From: Marinobacter gelidimuriae
GTDB lineage: Bacteria; Pseudomonadota; Gammaproteobacteria; Pseudomonadales; Oleiphilaceae
Reading direction: 5' to 3'
Length of the DNA stretch: 64,000 bases
NCBI RefSeq assembly: GCF_000372805.1
Contig: NZ_KB889869.1
Span: 1 to 64,000, forward strand
Below are positions 42,256 to 50,899 of this stretch, piece by piece. A model generated the notes under the pieces. That model saw only the letters and a program-made list of their open reading frames with translations. It did no database searches and was not told where the DNA came from. The translations under genes and the position numbers were made by a program. How positions within the stretch are numbered: the first letter of the stretch is position 1; each line of letters begins with the position of its first letter.

Positions 42256-43371
42256 ATGATGAACAAGCCCGCAATCGCATCTGACTGGTTGCTTGAAGTC
42301 AACAATCTGTGCTGCGGCTATGGCGGCGAAGCTGTGGTGAAGAACGTCAGTTTTGCGCTGCACCAAGGCGACATTGGCTGCCTGCTGGGCCCAAGCGGCT
42401 GTGGCAAAAGCACTATTTTGCGCGCGCTGGCCGGCTTTTTACCGCTTAGCGACGGTAAAATCAGCCTTCAGGGCCAGGCCATCAGCCTGCCCGGCCGCGC
42501 TCTGCCGCCGGAAAAACGCCGTATTGGCATGGTGTTTCAGGATTACGCGCTCTTCCCGCACCTGAGCATTGCCGACAACGTGGGTTTTGGTTTGAACCGC
42601 CTGAGCAAAGCCGAGCGCCAACGCAAGGTCACTGAATTACTGGAACTGGTGCAACTGCAGGATCTTGCCAACGGCTACCCTCACGAATTGTCGGGCGGGC
42701 AGCAACAGCGGGTTGCGCTGGCTCGCGCGCTGGCGCCAGAACCCACGCTGATTTTGCTGGACGAACCGTTTTCAAATCTGGACGCAGATTTGCGCCGGCG
42801 GCTGAGCCTGGATGTGCGTGACATTCTGAAAACCCTGGGCATCAGCGCCATTCTGGTGACCCACGACCAGCAAGAAGCCTTTGCAATGTGCGATCAGGTG
42901 GCGGTGCTGCAAAAAGGCCGAATTCAGCAATGGGACGTGCCGTTTAACCTGTATCACGAGCCAACCAATCGTTTTGTTGCCAGCTTTGTGGGCCAGGGTA
43001 GCTTTGTACTTGGCAGCACCCTGGGGCCAGACGCCATACAGTCAGAACTCGGCGTTATTCACGGTAACCGGGCTTACAGATGGGAAGCAGGCACACCGGT
43101 CGATGTGCTGATTCGGCCCGATGACATCGTTTACGATGAACATTCGCCTTTACGGCCCAGGGTGATTGAAAAAACCTTTGCCGGTACATCCACGCTCTAT
43201 CGTTTTCGCTGTGCCGAATCCACTGAGTTCGAGGCGCTGTTCCGCAGCCACCTGGATTTCAATGTGGGTGATCTTGTTCCTGTGCGGGTTGATGCAGACC
43301 ACCTGATTGCGTTTGAACGCGGTATACCTTGGCCAGTGCCTCACTGGCGCCATCCACATCCAGCTCCATAA
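42256..43371 (+). CDS. ABC transporter ATP-binding protein, Fe(3+)/FbpC type
   Basis: A 371-residue ATPase. Walker A is GPSGCGKST at 45-53, followed by the FQDYALFPHLS Q-loop region, the signature LSGGQQQRVALARALA near 144 and Walker B ILLDEPFSNLD near 167. A C-terminal TOBE-like domain follows (DVLIRPDDIVYDE). Such subunits power ferric-iron or sulfate-type uptake with permeases, none of which is nearby. The last residues (IPWPVPHWRHPHPAP) are encoded by DNA that is antisense to a sensor-kinase remnant, so the gene's 3' end was replaced by a deletion. Confidence 0.88.
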   Translation: MMNKPAIASDWLLEVNNLCCGYGGEAVVKNVSFALHQGDIGCLLGPSGCGKSTILRALAGFLPLSDGKISLQGQAISLPGRALPPEKRRIGMVFQDYALFPHLSIADNVGFGLNRLSKAERQRKVTELLELVQLQDLANGYPHELSGGQQQRVALARALAPEPTLILLDEPFSNLDADLRRRLSLDVRDILKTLGISAILVTHDQQEAFAMCDQVAVLQKGRIQQWDVPFNLYHEPTNRFVASFVGQGSFVLGSTLGPDAIQSELGVIHGNRAYRWEAGTPVDVLIRPDDIVYDEHSPLRPRVIEKTFAGTSTLYRFRCAESTEFEALFRSHLDFNVGDLVPVRVDADHLIAFERGIPWPVPHWRHPHPAP

Positions 43372-43531
43372 CGACGGTTGGGTGCAAGAGCTGCTGCTGG
43401 GCAATGCGCAGGGCCACATTTGCTGGCGAATACCGTTCAAACCTTGGAACAGCAACATACAGAGCACTGCGATCAACAGCACAAAACCCGCTAGGCGGGC
43501 ATAAAGTTTTAGAAAGTAAATCAGGGGGCAT
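43310..43531 (-). pseudogene. Sensor histidine kinase, N-terminal fragment
   Basis: From ATG at 43531 with one extra C in a C-run, the frame gives the membrane segment LIYFLKLYARLAGFVLLIAV. A second frame shift leads to RFERYSPANVALRIAQQQLL and MELDVDGASEALAKVYRVQ, a periplasmic sensor start like RstB-type kinases. The kinase core is missing. The fragment runs into the 3' end of the ABC gene, where the deletion occurred. Confidence 0.6.
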
Positions 43532-43545
43532 GGGGTCGTCACCAA

Positions 43546-43798
43546 CTCGTTGAACTGCACCCGCAGTTGAACCGGTTTGCCAATGTAGTCATCGGCGCCC
43601 ATTTCCAGACCCAGTATCTGGTCCATGTCATCGGTTCTGGCGGTTAGCATCAGTATCGGGCCGCTGTATTGCGGCCCCGCCGTGGGACTCAATAGACACC
43701 GTAAGCCCGTTATTCTGCAGGTAATCGCGGGTCAGGCTGGCCAGCCGTTCGTCGTCTTCTACAATCAGGATTCGCCAGTTGTCAGTCGTCCGTTCCAT
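43546..43798 (-). pseudogene. OmpR-type response regulator, receiver fragments
   Basis: MERTTDNWRILIVEDDERLA and LTRDYLQNNGLTVSIESHGG form the first half of a receiver domain. After a deletion of about 30 residues that removes the phospho-acceptor Asp, and a frame change, the sequence resumes as GPILMLTARTDDMDQILGLE, then MGADDYIGKPVQ. The winged-helix output domain is absent. Together with the kinase fragment it is a dead two-component operon, regulator first. Confidence 0.75.
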
Positions 43799-43820
43799 AA
43801 CAGTCTTTCCTAACTTCAGG

Positions 43821-44303
43821 CTATGACAAGGGCCGGCCCTGGGCAATTTCCTCTGCACTGGCGCTGCGGCGGCCAACAATTTCCAAATCAAAATACAAGG
43901 TTAGACCAGCCAGCGGATGATTGGCATCAATACGCACCAAATTTCCGTCAAAACCCATCACCTGGACAATCTGCGCCTCGGTGCCCGTGTTGGTCTGAAA
44001 CTTCATGCCCGCTTGTAAGTTCTCTACGCCTTCGAACATCGAGCGCGGTACTTTACGCACCAGGTCGGCCTGGTGTTCACCGTAGGCCATCGCCGGCGGC
44101 ACGGTGACTTCCAGGCAGTCGCCCACGTGACGGTCTTTCACTGCACGCTGAATGCCCTCAACAATGTCCGGGCTGCCGTACACAAAGTGCAGCGGCTCAC
44201 TGCCTTCAGAAGTATCTACCAGCTCACCAACGGCATTTTTAAGTACATAGTGAACGGTGAACACATCAATTGTAGGAGAAGAATCTTGCATAGGTTGCGT
44301 CAT
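43821..44303 (-). CDS. FKBP-type peptidyl-prolyl isomerase, SlyD/FkpB-like
   Basis: A 160-residue cytoplasmic cis-trans prolyl isomerase. The start VFTVHYVLKNAVGELVDTSE, then LHFVYGSPDIVEGIQRAVKD is the FKBP signature, followed by the insert-in-flap region (AYGEHQADLVRKVPRSMF) and NHPLAGLTLYFDLEIV. No metal-binding His-rich tail is present, so it is closer to FkpB/short SlyD. The acetyl-CoA hydrolase gene ends 6 bases away on the same strand, so the two may be co-transcribed. Confidence 0.9.
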   Translation of the reverse strand: MTQPMQDSSPTIDVFTVHYVLKNAVGELVDTSEGSEPLHFVYGSPDIVEGIQRAVKDRHVGDCLEVTVPPAMAYGEHQADLVRKVPRSMFEGVENLQAGMKFQTNTGTEAQIVQVMGFDGNLVRIDANHPLAGLTLYFDLEIVGRRSASAEEIAQGRPLS

Positions 44304-44308
44304 TGCTC

Positions 44309-46501
44309 TTATTGGGGTGTATTGGTCAGTTGCAGGCCGTAAATCAGTAACCGCTGGTCCAGCTTCTGGCGAAGCCCTTTAGGCGCGGCCAGTTGCATGC
44401 GTTCCAGCAGCGATTGGAAGCGGCTTTGGTCGTCGCGGGTACGGGCGGCCCGCACCAGGGTCATCAGTTTACCACGACCTGTGGTCGTTTCAGCCTGTAT
44501 GCGTTTCAGTGCTTTAGCAATCACCAACTCTTCAGCGGTAAAGTCACAGCCAAAGGGAAACGGTGGAAAACGGTTGTTGCCCGGCACCGCTGCCAAGGCT
44601 TTGTGGATGTGTGCCGGCGTATTATCGGCCCAAGCTTTTGGCGGTTTGAAACTCTTCGCCACCTTGCCGGCCTTTTTCGCCTGCTGCAAAAGGCCGGTCT
44701 GGAAGCGGGCGTCGGCAATCGCGATCAGCCGCAGGTATACCTGCTCGTCAGACTGGCCCCGCAAATCGGCAATGCCATATTCGGTGATCACAATGTCCCG
44801 CAAGTGGCGAGGGATGGTGCAATGGCCGTAACTGAACACAATATTCGACAATACTTTGCCAGCCGCTTTGCGAGTGCTGCGTAAACACAAAATGGAACGC
44901 GCGCCCGCTAAATCCATACCCATGGCCACAAAGTTGTACTGACCGCCTACGCCGCTGACCACGCGGCCGTCTTCCAGGCCGTCAGACACCGCCGCGCCCG
45001 CCAGGGTGTACATCATGGTGGTGTTTATAAAACGACCGTGCCGGCGCTGGGCGGCTTTCAACGCCTGATTGCCGAAGCGGTGGTCGTACAGGTCATTGAT
45101 GTAGTTCACGCTGGTCATGCAGATACGCTGGCGCTGCTGTGGCGACAGGTCACGCAGTGCCTGGTAGAAAGATTCGGGGCCGATGTAGAAGCCGCCGTGC
45201 ATCACCACGCCGTCGCTCAGCTTGTCGCCCAAGCCGCCGTCTTGCAGTAGCCGGCGGGTGTCGGGGTGGTTGATGTCGGCAGGCACGGTGCGCTGCTGCA
45301 GCCCAAGCTGGCCATCCTGCAAACGCAGTTCAGAATGCACAATCCCGAATCGCTGCAGGAACTTCAAATCCTGCGGCCTCAGCGGCGAGGCAATAATGTG
45401 CTCACGCAATAGCACATCAAGTGACTCCAGGTTGATCTGCGCGCTGATGTCACCGCGGTTCAGCAACTCCTGCAGCCCTTGATGAGCAAACACTTCACGC
45501 TTTAACACCCCGGCTTCCACCAGGTGCAAAAAGCCGTCAATGATCATTTCGCTGCAACCGTAAAGGCCCTGATCAAACGTGCCGGTGCCACCAATACCAT
45601 CGACGGCCGGATAGCGGGCGGCGATGTCCAGCTGCTGATATAAGCGTTTCCAGGCGTCGTTATGGCGGTGGCGCAAAATGGTGCTATTGATTAACGCAGA
45701 CCCCAGGGAACCGATACCCACCTGCAACGTGCCGCCGTCTTTTACCAAGGTGCTGGCATAGAAACCAATGAGATGGTCCGGCGGACTGATGGCCATTTGT
45801 GGCGCCGGAAACATCGGGTAATCGCTTTGCGGTTGCGCCAAAACCACGTCTATATCGGCTTCGGCCATCTGGGCATCACGGCCCAGCCAGGGCAAATGCC
45901 GGTTCAGCTCACCCACCAATACGGTGGGCACGCCTTCTTCGCGCTGGCGCGCACGCAACAGCGGGATAATGTCCAGGGTCAGGTCCGGATTGCAGCTCAG
46001 GCTCACCTGCCCCGGCTCACCGTTTTGATCACCTGGCGCCACCATTTGAGCCACCACGTTGATACCCTTAGCCATCAAATCGCGCACCGCATGAGTATAA
46101 TTCAGGCTGATATAGTGGCGCTGCTGCGACGAATTGTGCATAAAACTGCCGGCCTTGAAAAAGAACTCCGACACTTTCACATTCGGCGGCAGTTTGTTGG
46201 CCCGCAAATCCAGAGCGTATTCCAGATCCGGGATCGCGCCGTACAAGCGCTCTGAAAAAGGTTCGAGGAAGCGCTTTTCCAGGGCCGAACGGCCACTGGG
46301 TTTCACCAGCGACAAGGCGGTAAAAATGTGCAGTTCGATTTGGGGGTCGCGCTTGGCGCGCTGATAGAGGGCATTTGCAAAGCGCAGTGGCTTGCCCAAA
46401 CCCAGAGGCAAACCAAGAATAATCTTGTTGCCAACACGGCGGATTACTTCTTCGACACAGGCGTCTGCGTCGTCCATTCGCATCGTGCAATCTTCGGCCA
46501 T
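44309..46501 (-). CDS. Acetyl-CoA hydrolase/transferase-like protein, long form
   Basis: A 730-residue protein of the acetyl-CoA hydrolase/CoA-transferase superfamily. The N-terminal part (GNKIILGLPLGLGKPLRFAN) and the central GGTLQVGIGSLGSALIN are followed by the C-terminal AcetylCoA_hyd domain (VSGVGGQYNFVAMGMDLAGA, then ITEYGIADLRGQSDEQVYLR). The last 130 residues are an extra helical tail. It may transfer CoA between acyl groups; the substrate is not known. The long form is typical of marine gammaproteobacteria as far as I recall. Confidence 0.85.
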   Translation of the reverse strand: MAEDCTMRMDDADACVEEVIRRVGNKIILGLPLGLGKPLRFANALYQRAKRDPQIELHIFTALSLVKPSGRSALEKRFLEPFSERLYGAIPDLEYALDLRANKLPPNVKVSEFFFKAGSFMHNSSQQRHYISLNYTHAVRDLMAKGINVVAQMVAPGDQNGEPGQVSLSCNPDLTLDIIPLLRARQREEGVPTVLVGELNRHLPWLGRDAQMAEADIDVVLAQPQSDYPMFPAPQMAISPPDHLIGFYASTLVKDGGTLQVGIGSLGSALINSTILRHRHNDAWKRLYQQLDIAARYPAVDGIGGTGTFDQGLYGCSEMIIDGFLHLVEAGVLKREVFAHQGLQELLNRGDISAQINLESLDVLLREHIIASPLRPQDLKFLQRFGIVHSELRLQDGQLGLQQRTVPADINHPDTRRLLQDGGLGDKLSDGVVMHGGFYIGPESFYQALRDLSPQQRQRICMTSVNYINDLYDHRFGNQALKAAQRRHGRFINTTMMYTLAGAAVSDGLEDGRVVSGVGGQYNFVAMGMDLAGARSILCLRSTRKAAGKVLSNIVFSYGHCTIPRHLRDIVITEYGIADLRGQSDEQVYLRLIAIADARFQTGLLQQAKKAGKVAKSFKPPKAWADNTPAHIHKALAAVPGNNRFPPFPFGCDFTAEELVIAKALKRIQAETTTGRGKLMTLVRAARTRDDQSRFQSLLERMQLAAPKGLRQKLDQRLLIYGLQLTNTPQ

Positions 46502-46618
46502 TTTCCGGTTCCCGTTAACCCATAATGAATTCTGTTAACAGAATCATCACACGGGTAGCACGGCCAAACAATGCGTCAAATCAGCAATCGGGTGTCCCGC
46601 CAGGCTGATTCAGCGGTT

Positions 46619-46768
46619 TCAGAAGGTCCACTTCAGATTCAGGCAGGCGCCTTCGTCAATCAGGGAAAAGCCACGATCGCTAACGCCTATTTGCTCGGAC
46701 GCATCTGCGCCGACCGCAAAAATGGCAATGTTGATAACGAGCAATGTGAAGAATAGTCGAAGAATCAT
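46619..46768 (-). CDS. Small exported or membrane protein, 49 residues
   Basis: On the minus strand MILRLFFTLLVINIAIFAVG is a signal or membrane segment, followed by ADASEQIGVSDRGFSLIDEG and ACLNLKWTF to a TGA. It is protein-like but not recognised. It lies between dinB and the acetyl-CoA hydrolase gene, in a region with no larger ORF. Confidence 0.45.
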   Translation of the reverse strand: MILRLFFTLLVINIAIFAVGADASEQIGVSDRGFSLIDEGACLNLKWTF

Positions 46769-46885
46769 ATCGGGAAACAATTGTTGGCTAGTCAGAAATT
46801 ATACGAATTGAATAAGCCAAAGTTTAATACACTTCAGCATCTGCGCTGTGTTTCAGCGCACATTGTCACATCGTTTATTGCCTGA

Positions 46886-47950
46886 TCAGTCAAACAACCG
46901 CAGTTGTGTGACCGGTGCCTCATCATTTCGAAACCTTACTCCCATTCCCAGCAGCCGCACCGGCCGCTGAGTGTCGGTCATCAGTTCATTCAACAATTGT
47001 TGGTAGTCCGCAATAACGGGCAGCGCCGCGGATTCACGCACCCGTTCCAAGGTGTGCGTGGAAAAATCGCTGTAACGGATTTTTACAAACAGTTTGTGTA
47101 AGGGCTTGTGCTCTGCCTTACGGGCAAGGCGCGCGTGTAAGTCATCCAGAAGGTTCACCAGCACTGCGTCACAAGCGGCTTTGTCTGGCAAATCCTGCGC
47201 AAAGGTGCGCTCAACGCTCAGGGATTTCGCAATGCGCGACACCACCACCGGGCGTTCGTCGCGGCCATGGGCCATTTCGTGCAGGCGGTAACCCTGCTTG
47301 CCAAAACGCTCTATCAGAATTTCAGCGCCCAGCTGCTGCAGGTCGCCACAGGTTTGGGCTCCCATGGAGTGGAGCTTGCCCGCTGTTACCTGGCCCACAC
47401 CAAACAACTTTTGCACCGGCAGATTGGCCACAAACCCGGCAATGTCCTGTGGACGAATCACAAACAAGCCGTCGGGTTTTTCCCAATCGCTGGCAATTTT
47501 GGCCAAAAATTTGTTGGGCGCCACCCCGGCGGAAATAACAATGCCGGTTTGCTGCCTTACCCGCTCGCGCAGGTGGCGGGCAATCAGCGTAGCGCTGCCC
47601 TGGTGTTCAGTAACGTCAGACACATCCAAAAAAGCTTCATCCAGCGACAGCGGCTCTACCAAATCGGTCACCTCGCGCAATATGGCCATCACCTGCTGCG
47701 ACACCGCCCGGTAGCGCGGCATATCCACCGGCACGGTCACCAGGTCCGGGCACAGGCGCCGAGCCTCGCCGCCCGGCATGGCTGAGCGCACGCCGTAAGC
47801 GCGGGCCTGGTAATTGCAGGTGGTCACCACGCCGCGCCCACCCTGCCCGCCCACCGCCAGAGGAACATGCCGTAGGGAAGGGTCATCACGCATCTCCACG
47901 GCGGCATAAAAGCAGTCGCAATCTACGTGAATTATCTTGCGTTGAGACAT
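46886..47950 (-). CDS. dinB: DNA polymerase IV
   Basis: A 354-residue Y-family polymerase for translesion synthesis. The catalytic metal site is seen in [13 protein letters not shown] at residues 8-20 and SLDEAFLD near 100. The little-finger domain contains [13 protein letters not shown]. The ATG at 47950 gives the normal start [10 protein letters not shown]. The usual C-terminal beta-clamp-binding motif is seen as TQLRLFD at the extreme end. LexA-type box not obvious. Confidence 0.97.
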   Translation of the reverse strand: MSQRKIIHVDCDCFYAAVEMRDDPSLRHVPLAVGGQGGRGVVTTCNYQARAYGVRSAMPGGEARRLCPDLVTVPVDMPRYRAVSQQVMAILREVTDLVEPLSLDEAFLDVSDVTEHQGSATLIARHLRERVRQQTGIVISAGVAPNKFLAKIASDWEKPDGLFVIRPQDIAGFVANLPVQKLFGVGQVTAGKLHSMGAQTCGDLQQLGAEILIERFGKQGYRLHEMAHGRDERPVVVSRIAKSLSVERTFAQDLPDKAACDAVLVNLLDDLHARLARKAEHKPLHKLFVKIRYSDFSTHTLERVRESAALPVIADYQQLLNELMTDTQRPVRLLGMGVRFRNDEAPVTQLRLFD

Positions 47951-48108
47951 AAAACCCCGCTTAACCACACCCGCTGTATATGCATACAGCCTTGTATCTT
48001 ACCTCCAGTTGCTCAAAATGTCAGGATTGTCCACGGCAAGCCGCTTATAAAGCCGTATTGCAGGAATTTCTATCCATCTTTCTGACATCGAAAAAGGCCA
48101 TCTATATC

Positions 48109-48387
48109 ATGACCCAACCCATTTCAGACGCCCAGCGCACCGAACTGGAAGCGGCCGCTTTCCGTTGCCTTATTAGCCACTTGCGTGAACATACCGAGGT
48201 GCAAAATAGTGACCTGATGAACCTGGCCGATTTTTGTCGCAACTGTCTGTCAAAATGGTATCTTGCCGCAGCACAGGAGCAGGGTGTAAATATGACCGAC
48301 CCGCAAGCGCGCGAAGCCATTTACGGCATGCCCTACGATGAATGGAAACAACGCTACCAGAGCGGCCCAAAGCAGGATTACCATTAA
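48109..48387 (+). CDS. DUF1244 family protein
   Basis: A 92-residue protein. ELEAAAFRCLISHLREHTEV, then QNSDLMNLADFCRNCLSKWY and YGMPYDEWKQRYQ match the DUF1244 (SMc04008-like) family, helical proteins with a conserved NxCxxKWY segment and unknown function. The ATG at 48109 is chosen; an upstream extension (from 47980) is Cys-rich and not family-like. It overlaps minC by one base (TAATG). Confidence 0.85.
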   Translation: MTQPISDAQRTELEAAAFRCLISHLREHTEVQNSDLMNLADFCRNCLSKWYLAAAQEQGVNMTDPQAREAIYGMPYDEWKQRYQSGPKQDYH

Positions 48388-49145
48388 TGACCGATACCCC
48401 AGCCACCGGCGCTAAACAAGGCTTTCAGCTGAAAAGCGCCAGTGTGTCGATGACAGCTCTGGCGCTTTATTATTTCGAGAGCGAAGATTTTGAAGCCACC
48501 CTGCGGGACAAAATCAGCCAGGCGCCCGGCTTTTTCAAAGACGTTCCGCTGATTATAAGTCTTGAAAAGTACGAAGGCCTGGACAGTGATCTGGATTTTT
48601 TCAGCATTATTGGCACCTGCCGGCGCCACAATATTCATGTGGTGGGCGTGCGTGGTGGCAATGAAAACCACCGCCGCATGGCCCGCGGTGCGTCGCTGGC
48701 ATTAATACCCGGCACCAACGCGCGCGATAAAGATCATGCCAGCGAGCCGACCACCGAAGCGCCTACCCCCGAACCCGTTGCAGAACCCATACCTGTGCCA
48801 TCGGTGGCGGTGCCCGCCAAAATCATCAGCCAGCCGGTACGTTCCGGCCAGCAGGTTTGTGCCGCAGGGGGTGACCTGGTGATTTTAGCGCCAGTGCAAC
48901 CCGGCGCCGAAGTGATGGCAGCCGGTAATATTCACGTGTACGGCCCGCTGCGCGGTCGCGCACTGGCGGGTGTAAACGGCGACGAGAACGCGCGCATTTT
49001 CTGCCAGTCGTTAGAAGCCGAACTTGTATCTATCGCCGGGCAATATAAAATCTTTGAAGACTTGCAAGGAAGCGGCTGGAAAAGCGCCGTGCAACTTCAG
49101 CTCACGGACAATCTGATGGTGGTAACGCCACTGGAAAAGGCCTGA
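48387..49145 (+). CDS. minC: Septum site-determining protein MinC
   Basis: A 252-residue FtsZ-assembly inhibitor. The N-domain starts FQLKSASVSMTALALYYFES. A Pro/Glu/Thr-rich linker at about 115-150 leads to the beta-helical C-domain (PVRSGQQVCAAGGDLVILAP, then GNIHVYGPLRGRALAGVNGD). The linker is longer than in E. coli. It is first in minC-minD-minE. Start overlaps the DUF1244 stop. Confidence 0.96.
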   Translation: MTDTPATGAKQGFQLKSASVSMTALALYYFESEDFEATLRDKISQAPGFFKDVPLIISLEKYEGLDSDLDFFSIIGTCRRHNIHVVGVRGGNENHRRMARGASLALIPGTNARDKDHASEPTTEAPTPEPVAEPIPVPSVAVPAKIISQPVRSGQQVCAAGGDLVILAPVQPGAEVMAAGNIHVYGPLRGRALAGVNGDENARIFCQSLEAELVSIAGQYKIFEDLQGSGWKSAVQLQLTDNLMVVTPLEKA

Positions 49146-49221
49146 TCAGACCCGGGTTTGCCAGCAGTAACCGGTTTGCCAGGCCTCGACAACCACGACA
49201 TCGCAATGCGGGAACCAAATT

Positions 49222-50034
49222 TTGGCTAGAATTATTGTAGTAACCTCAGGAAAAGGCGGCGTTGGCAAAACCACCACCAGCGCTTCGATCAGCACCGGCA
49301 TAGCCAAACGTGGCCACAAAACCGTGGTCATCGATTTTGATGTTGGCCTGCGTAATCTGGACCTGATCATGAACTGCGAGCGCCGGGTGGTGTACGACTT
49401 CGTTAACGTCATTCAGGGCGAAGCTTCACTGAGCCAGGCATTGATCCGCGACAAGCGGGTAGACACCCTGTTCATTCTGCCGGCCTCGCAAACCCGGGAA
49501 AAAGAAGCGCTGACCAAAGAAGGCGTAGAGAAGGTCATCAACGAGCTGTCACAAACCTTCGACTACATCATCTGTGATTCGCCCGCCGGCATTGAACACG
49601 GCGCTCAAATGGCTCTGTATTTTGCAGACGAAGCGATTGTGGTGACCAACCCGGAAGTGTCATCCGTGCGCGACTCTGACCGCATTCTGGGCATTCTGCA
49701 GAGCAAGTCACGCCGTGCCGAAAAGGGCCAGGACCCAGTAAAAGAACACCTGCTGGTTACCCGCTACAACCCGGCTCGGGTAGAACGCGGGGAAATGCTG
49801 TCGGTGGCCGATGTGGAAGAAATTCTGGCGATACCTCTGCTGGGCATTATCCCCGAAAGCCAAGTGGTGCTGAACGCCTCTAACCAAGGCTTACCGGTCA
49901 TTCTGGAGACCGAAACCGATGCTGGCCAGGCTTATGATGACGCCGTGGCGCGCCTGCTAGGAGAAGAACGGGAACACCGTTTTATGACAGCCCATAAGAA
50001 GGGCTTCTTTTCACGGATGTTCAAGGGGGGCTAA
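49222..50034 (+). CDS. minD: Septum site-determining ATPase MinD
   Basis: A 270-residue membrane-cycling ATPase. The deviant Walker A GKGGVGKTTT is at 10-19 and the signature VIDFDVGLRNLDLIM at about 36-50. The C-terminal amphipathic helix KKGFFSRMFKGG anchors it to the membrane. The start is TTG (49222) because the family N-terminus MARIIVVTSGKGG begins there and no ATG is available. minE follows 3 bases after its stop. Confidence 0.97.
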   Translation: MARIIVVTSGKGGVGKTTTSASISTGIAKRGHKTVVIDFDVGLRNLDLIMNCERRVVYDFVNVIQGEASLSQALIRDKRVDTLFILPASQTREKEALTKEGVEKVINELSQTFDYIICDSPAGIEHGAQMALYFADEAIVVTNPEVSSVRDSDRILGILQSKSRRAEKGQDPVKEHLLVTRYNPARVERGEMLSVADVEEILAIPLLGIIPESQVVLNASNQGLPVILETETDAGQAYDDAVARLLGEEREHRFMTAHKKGFFSRMFKGG

Positions 50035-50037
50035 AGC

Positions 50038-50295
50038 ATGAGTTTTCTGGACTATTTCAGGGGCAAAAAAACCAATACTAATACCGCTAACGTGGCCAAA
50101 GAACGACTACAGATTATTGTGGCCCACGAGCGGGGCCACCGCAAACAGCCGGATTACCTGCCGGCGCTGCAGCAGGAACTGCTGGCAGTTATCCGCAAGT
50201 ATGTGGACATCAGCGACGACATGGTACAAGTAGAGATAGACCGCACCGACACGTGTTCGGTGCTTGAACTGAACGTAACGCTGCCCGAGAAGTGA
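50038..50295 (+). CDS. minE: Cell division topological specificity factor MinE
   Basis: An 85-residue protein that drives MinD off the membrane and creates pole-to-pole oscillation. [20 protein letters not shown] is the membrane-targeting start. [16 protein letters not shown] is the anti-MinCD helix. The C-terminal topological domain follows ([20 protein letters not shown]). Confidence 0.97.
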   Translation: MSFLDYFRGKKTNTNTANVAKERLQIIVAHERGHRKQPDYLPALQQELLAVIRKYVDISDDMVQVEIDRTDTCSVLELNVTLPEK

Positions 50296-50352
50296 CGCCG
50301 GCACGGGTTCGGGCTACGCTTTTACCCTCTTTTAAAATAGGCTGCCTGAACC

Positions 50353-50844
50353 ATGCCGTTGCTTGCACGCGAGATAATGACCCCGAGTATCAAAGCGGTG
50401 CCCCAGTCCTGGACTATGGACAGGTTGGCCCGCTTTCTGACCGACAACGAAATTGCCGGCAGCCCGGTTACCGATGACAGCGGCGACATCATCGGCATTG
50501 TTACCCTGAAGGATATTACCGAATTTCGCTGGAACGCCAGCCGCCCGGAAACCGAGGCCCAGCTAACGGAAGACGAGGCCCGCGAGGCCCGGCGCCTGCG
50601 CATGGTTATTTACAAGGGTATGGGTAAACTGCCGGTGGAGGTCAGGGACATAATGACCCCTATTCTGCTGTCGGTTGACGAAGACACGCCGGTGCGCGAC
50701 ATTGCCAAAACCATGATGGCCGAGCATTTGCACCGTATATTTGTCATCCTTGATGGAAAAATCACCGGAATCATAACCACTTATGATCTTCTCAAGATCA
50801 TTGCCGACCGCGATATGACCCAGCGCTGCGCGATGCAAGACTGA
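50353..50844 (+). CDS. Tandem CBS-domain protein
   Basis: A 163-residue protein made of two CBS modules (residues 5-57 and 97-155, MTPSIKAVPQSWTMDRLARF, then MTPILLSVDEDTPVRDIAKT). CBS pairs bind adenine nucleotides and sense energy state. No fused enzyme domain is present, so its partner is unknown. It follows minE by 57 bases; operon membership is possible. Confidence 0.9.
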   Translation: MPLLAREIMTPSIKAVPQSWTMDRLARFLTDNEIAGSPVTDDSGDIIGIVTLKDITEFRWNASRPETEAQLTEDEAREARRLRMVIYKGMGKLPVEVRDIMTPILLSVDEDTPVRDIAKTMMAEHLHRIFVILDGKITGIITTYDLLKIIADRDMTQRCAMQD

Positions 50845-50899
50845 ACCGGCCAGCCCGTATCCGCCATCCGATTCGCCCGTTTTAGAGGTACTGCCCCTT

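Noticed and set aside
43150..43692. 180-residue minus-strand protein
   Set aside because: The frame strings together response regulator and kinase fragments and antisense of the ABC gene. It is a chance join across two remnants.
46571..46756. 61-residue plus-strand ORF
   Set aside because: Antisense to a minus-strand ORF with a clear signal-type N-terminus; the plus-strand product has no protein-like pattern.
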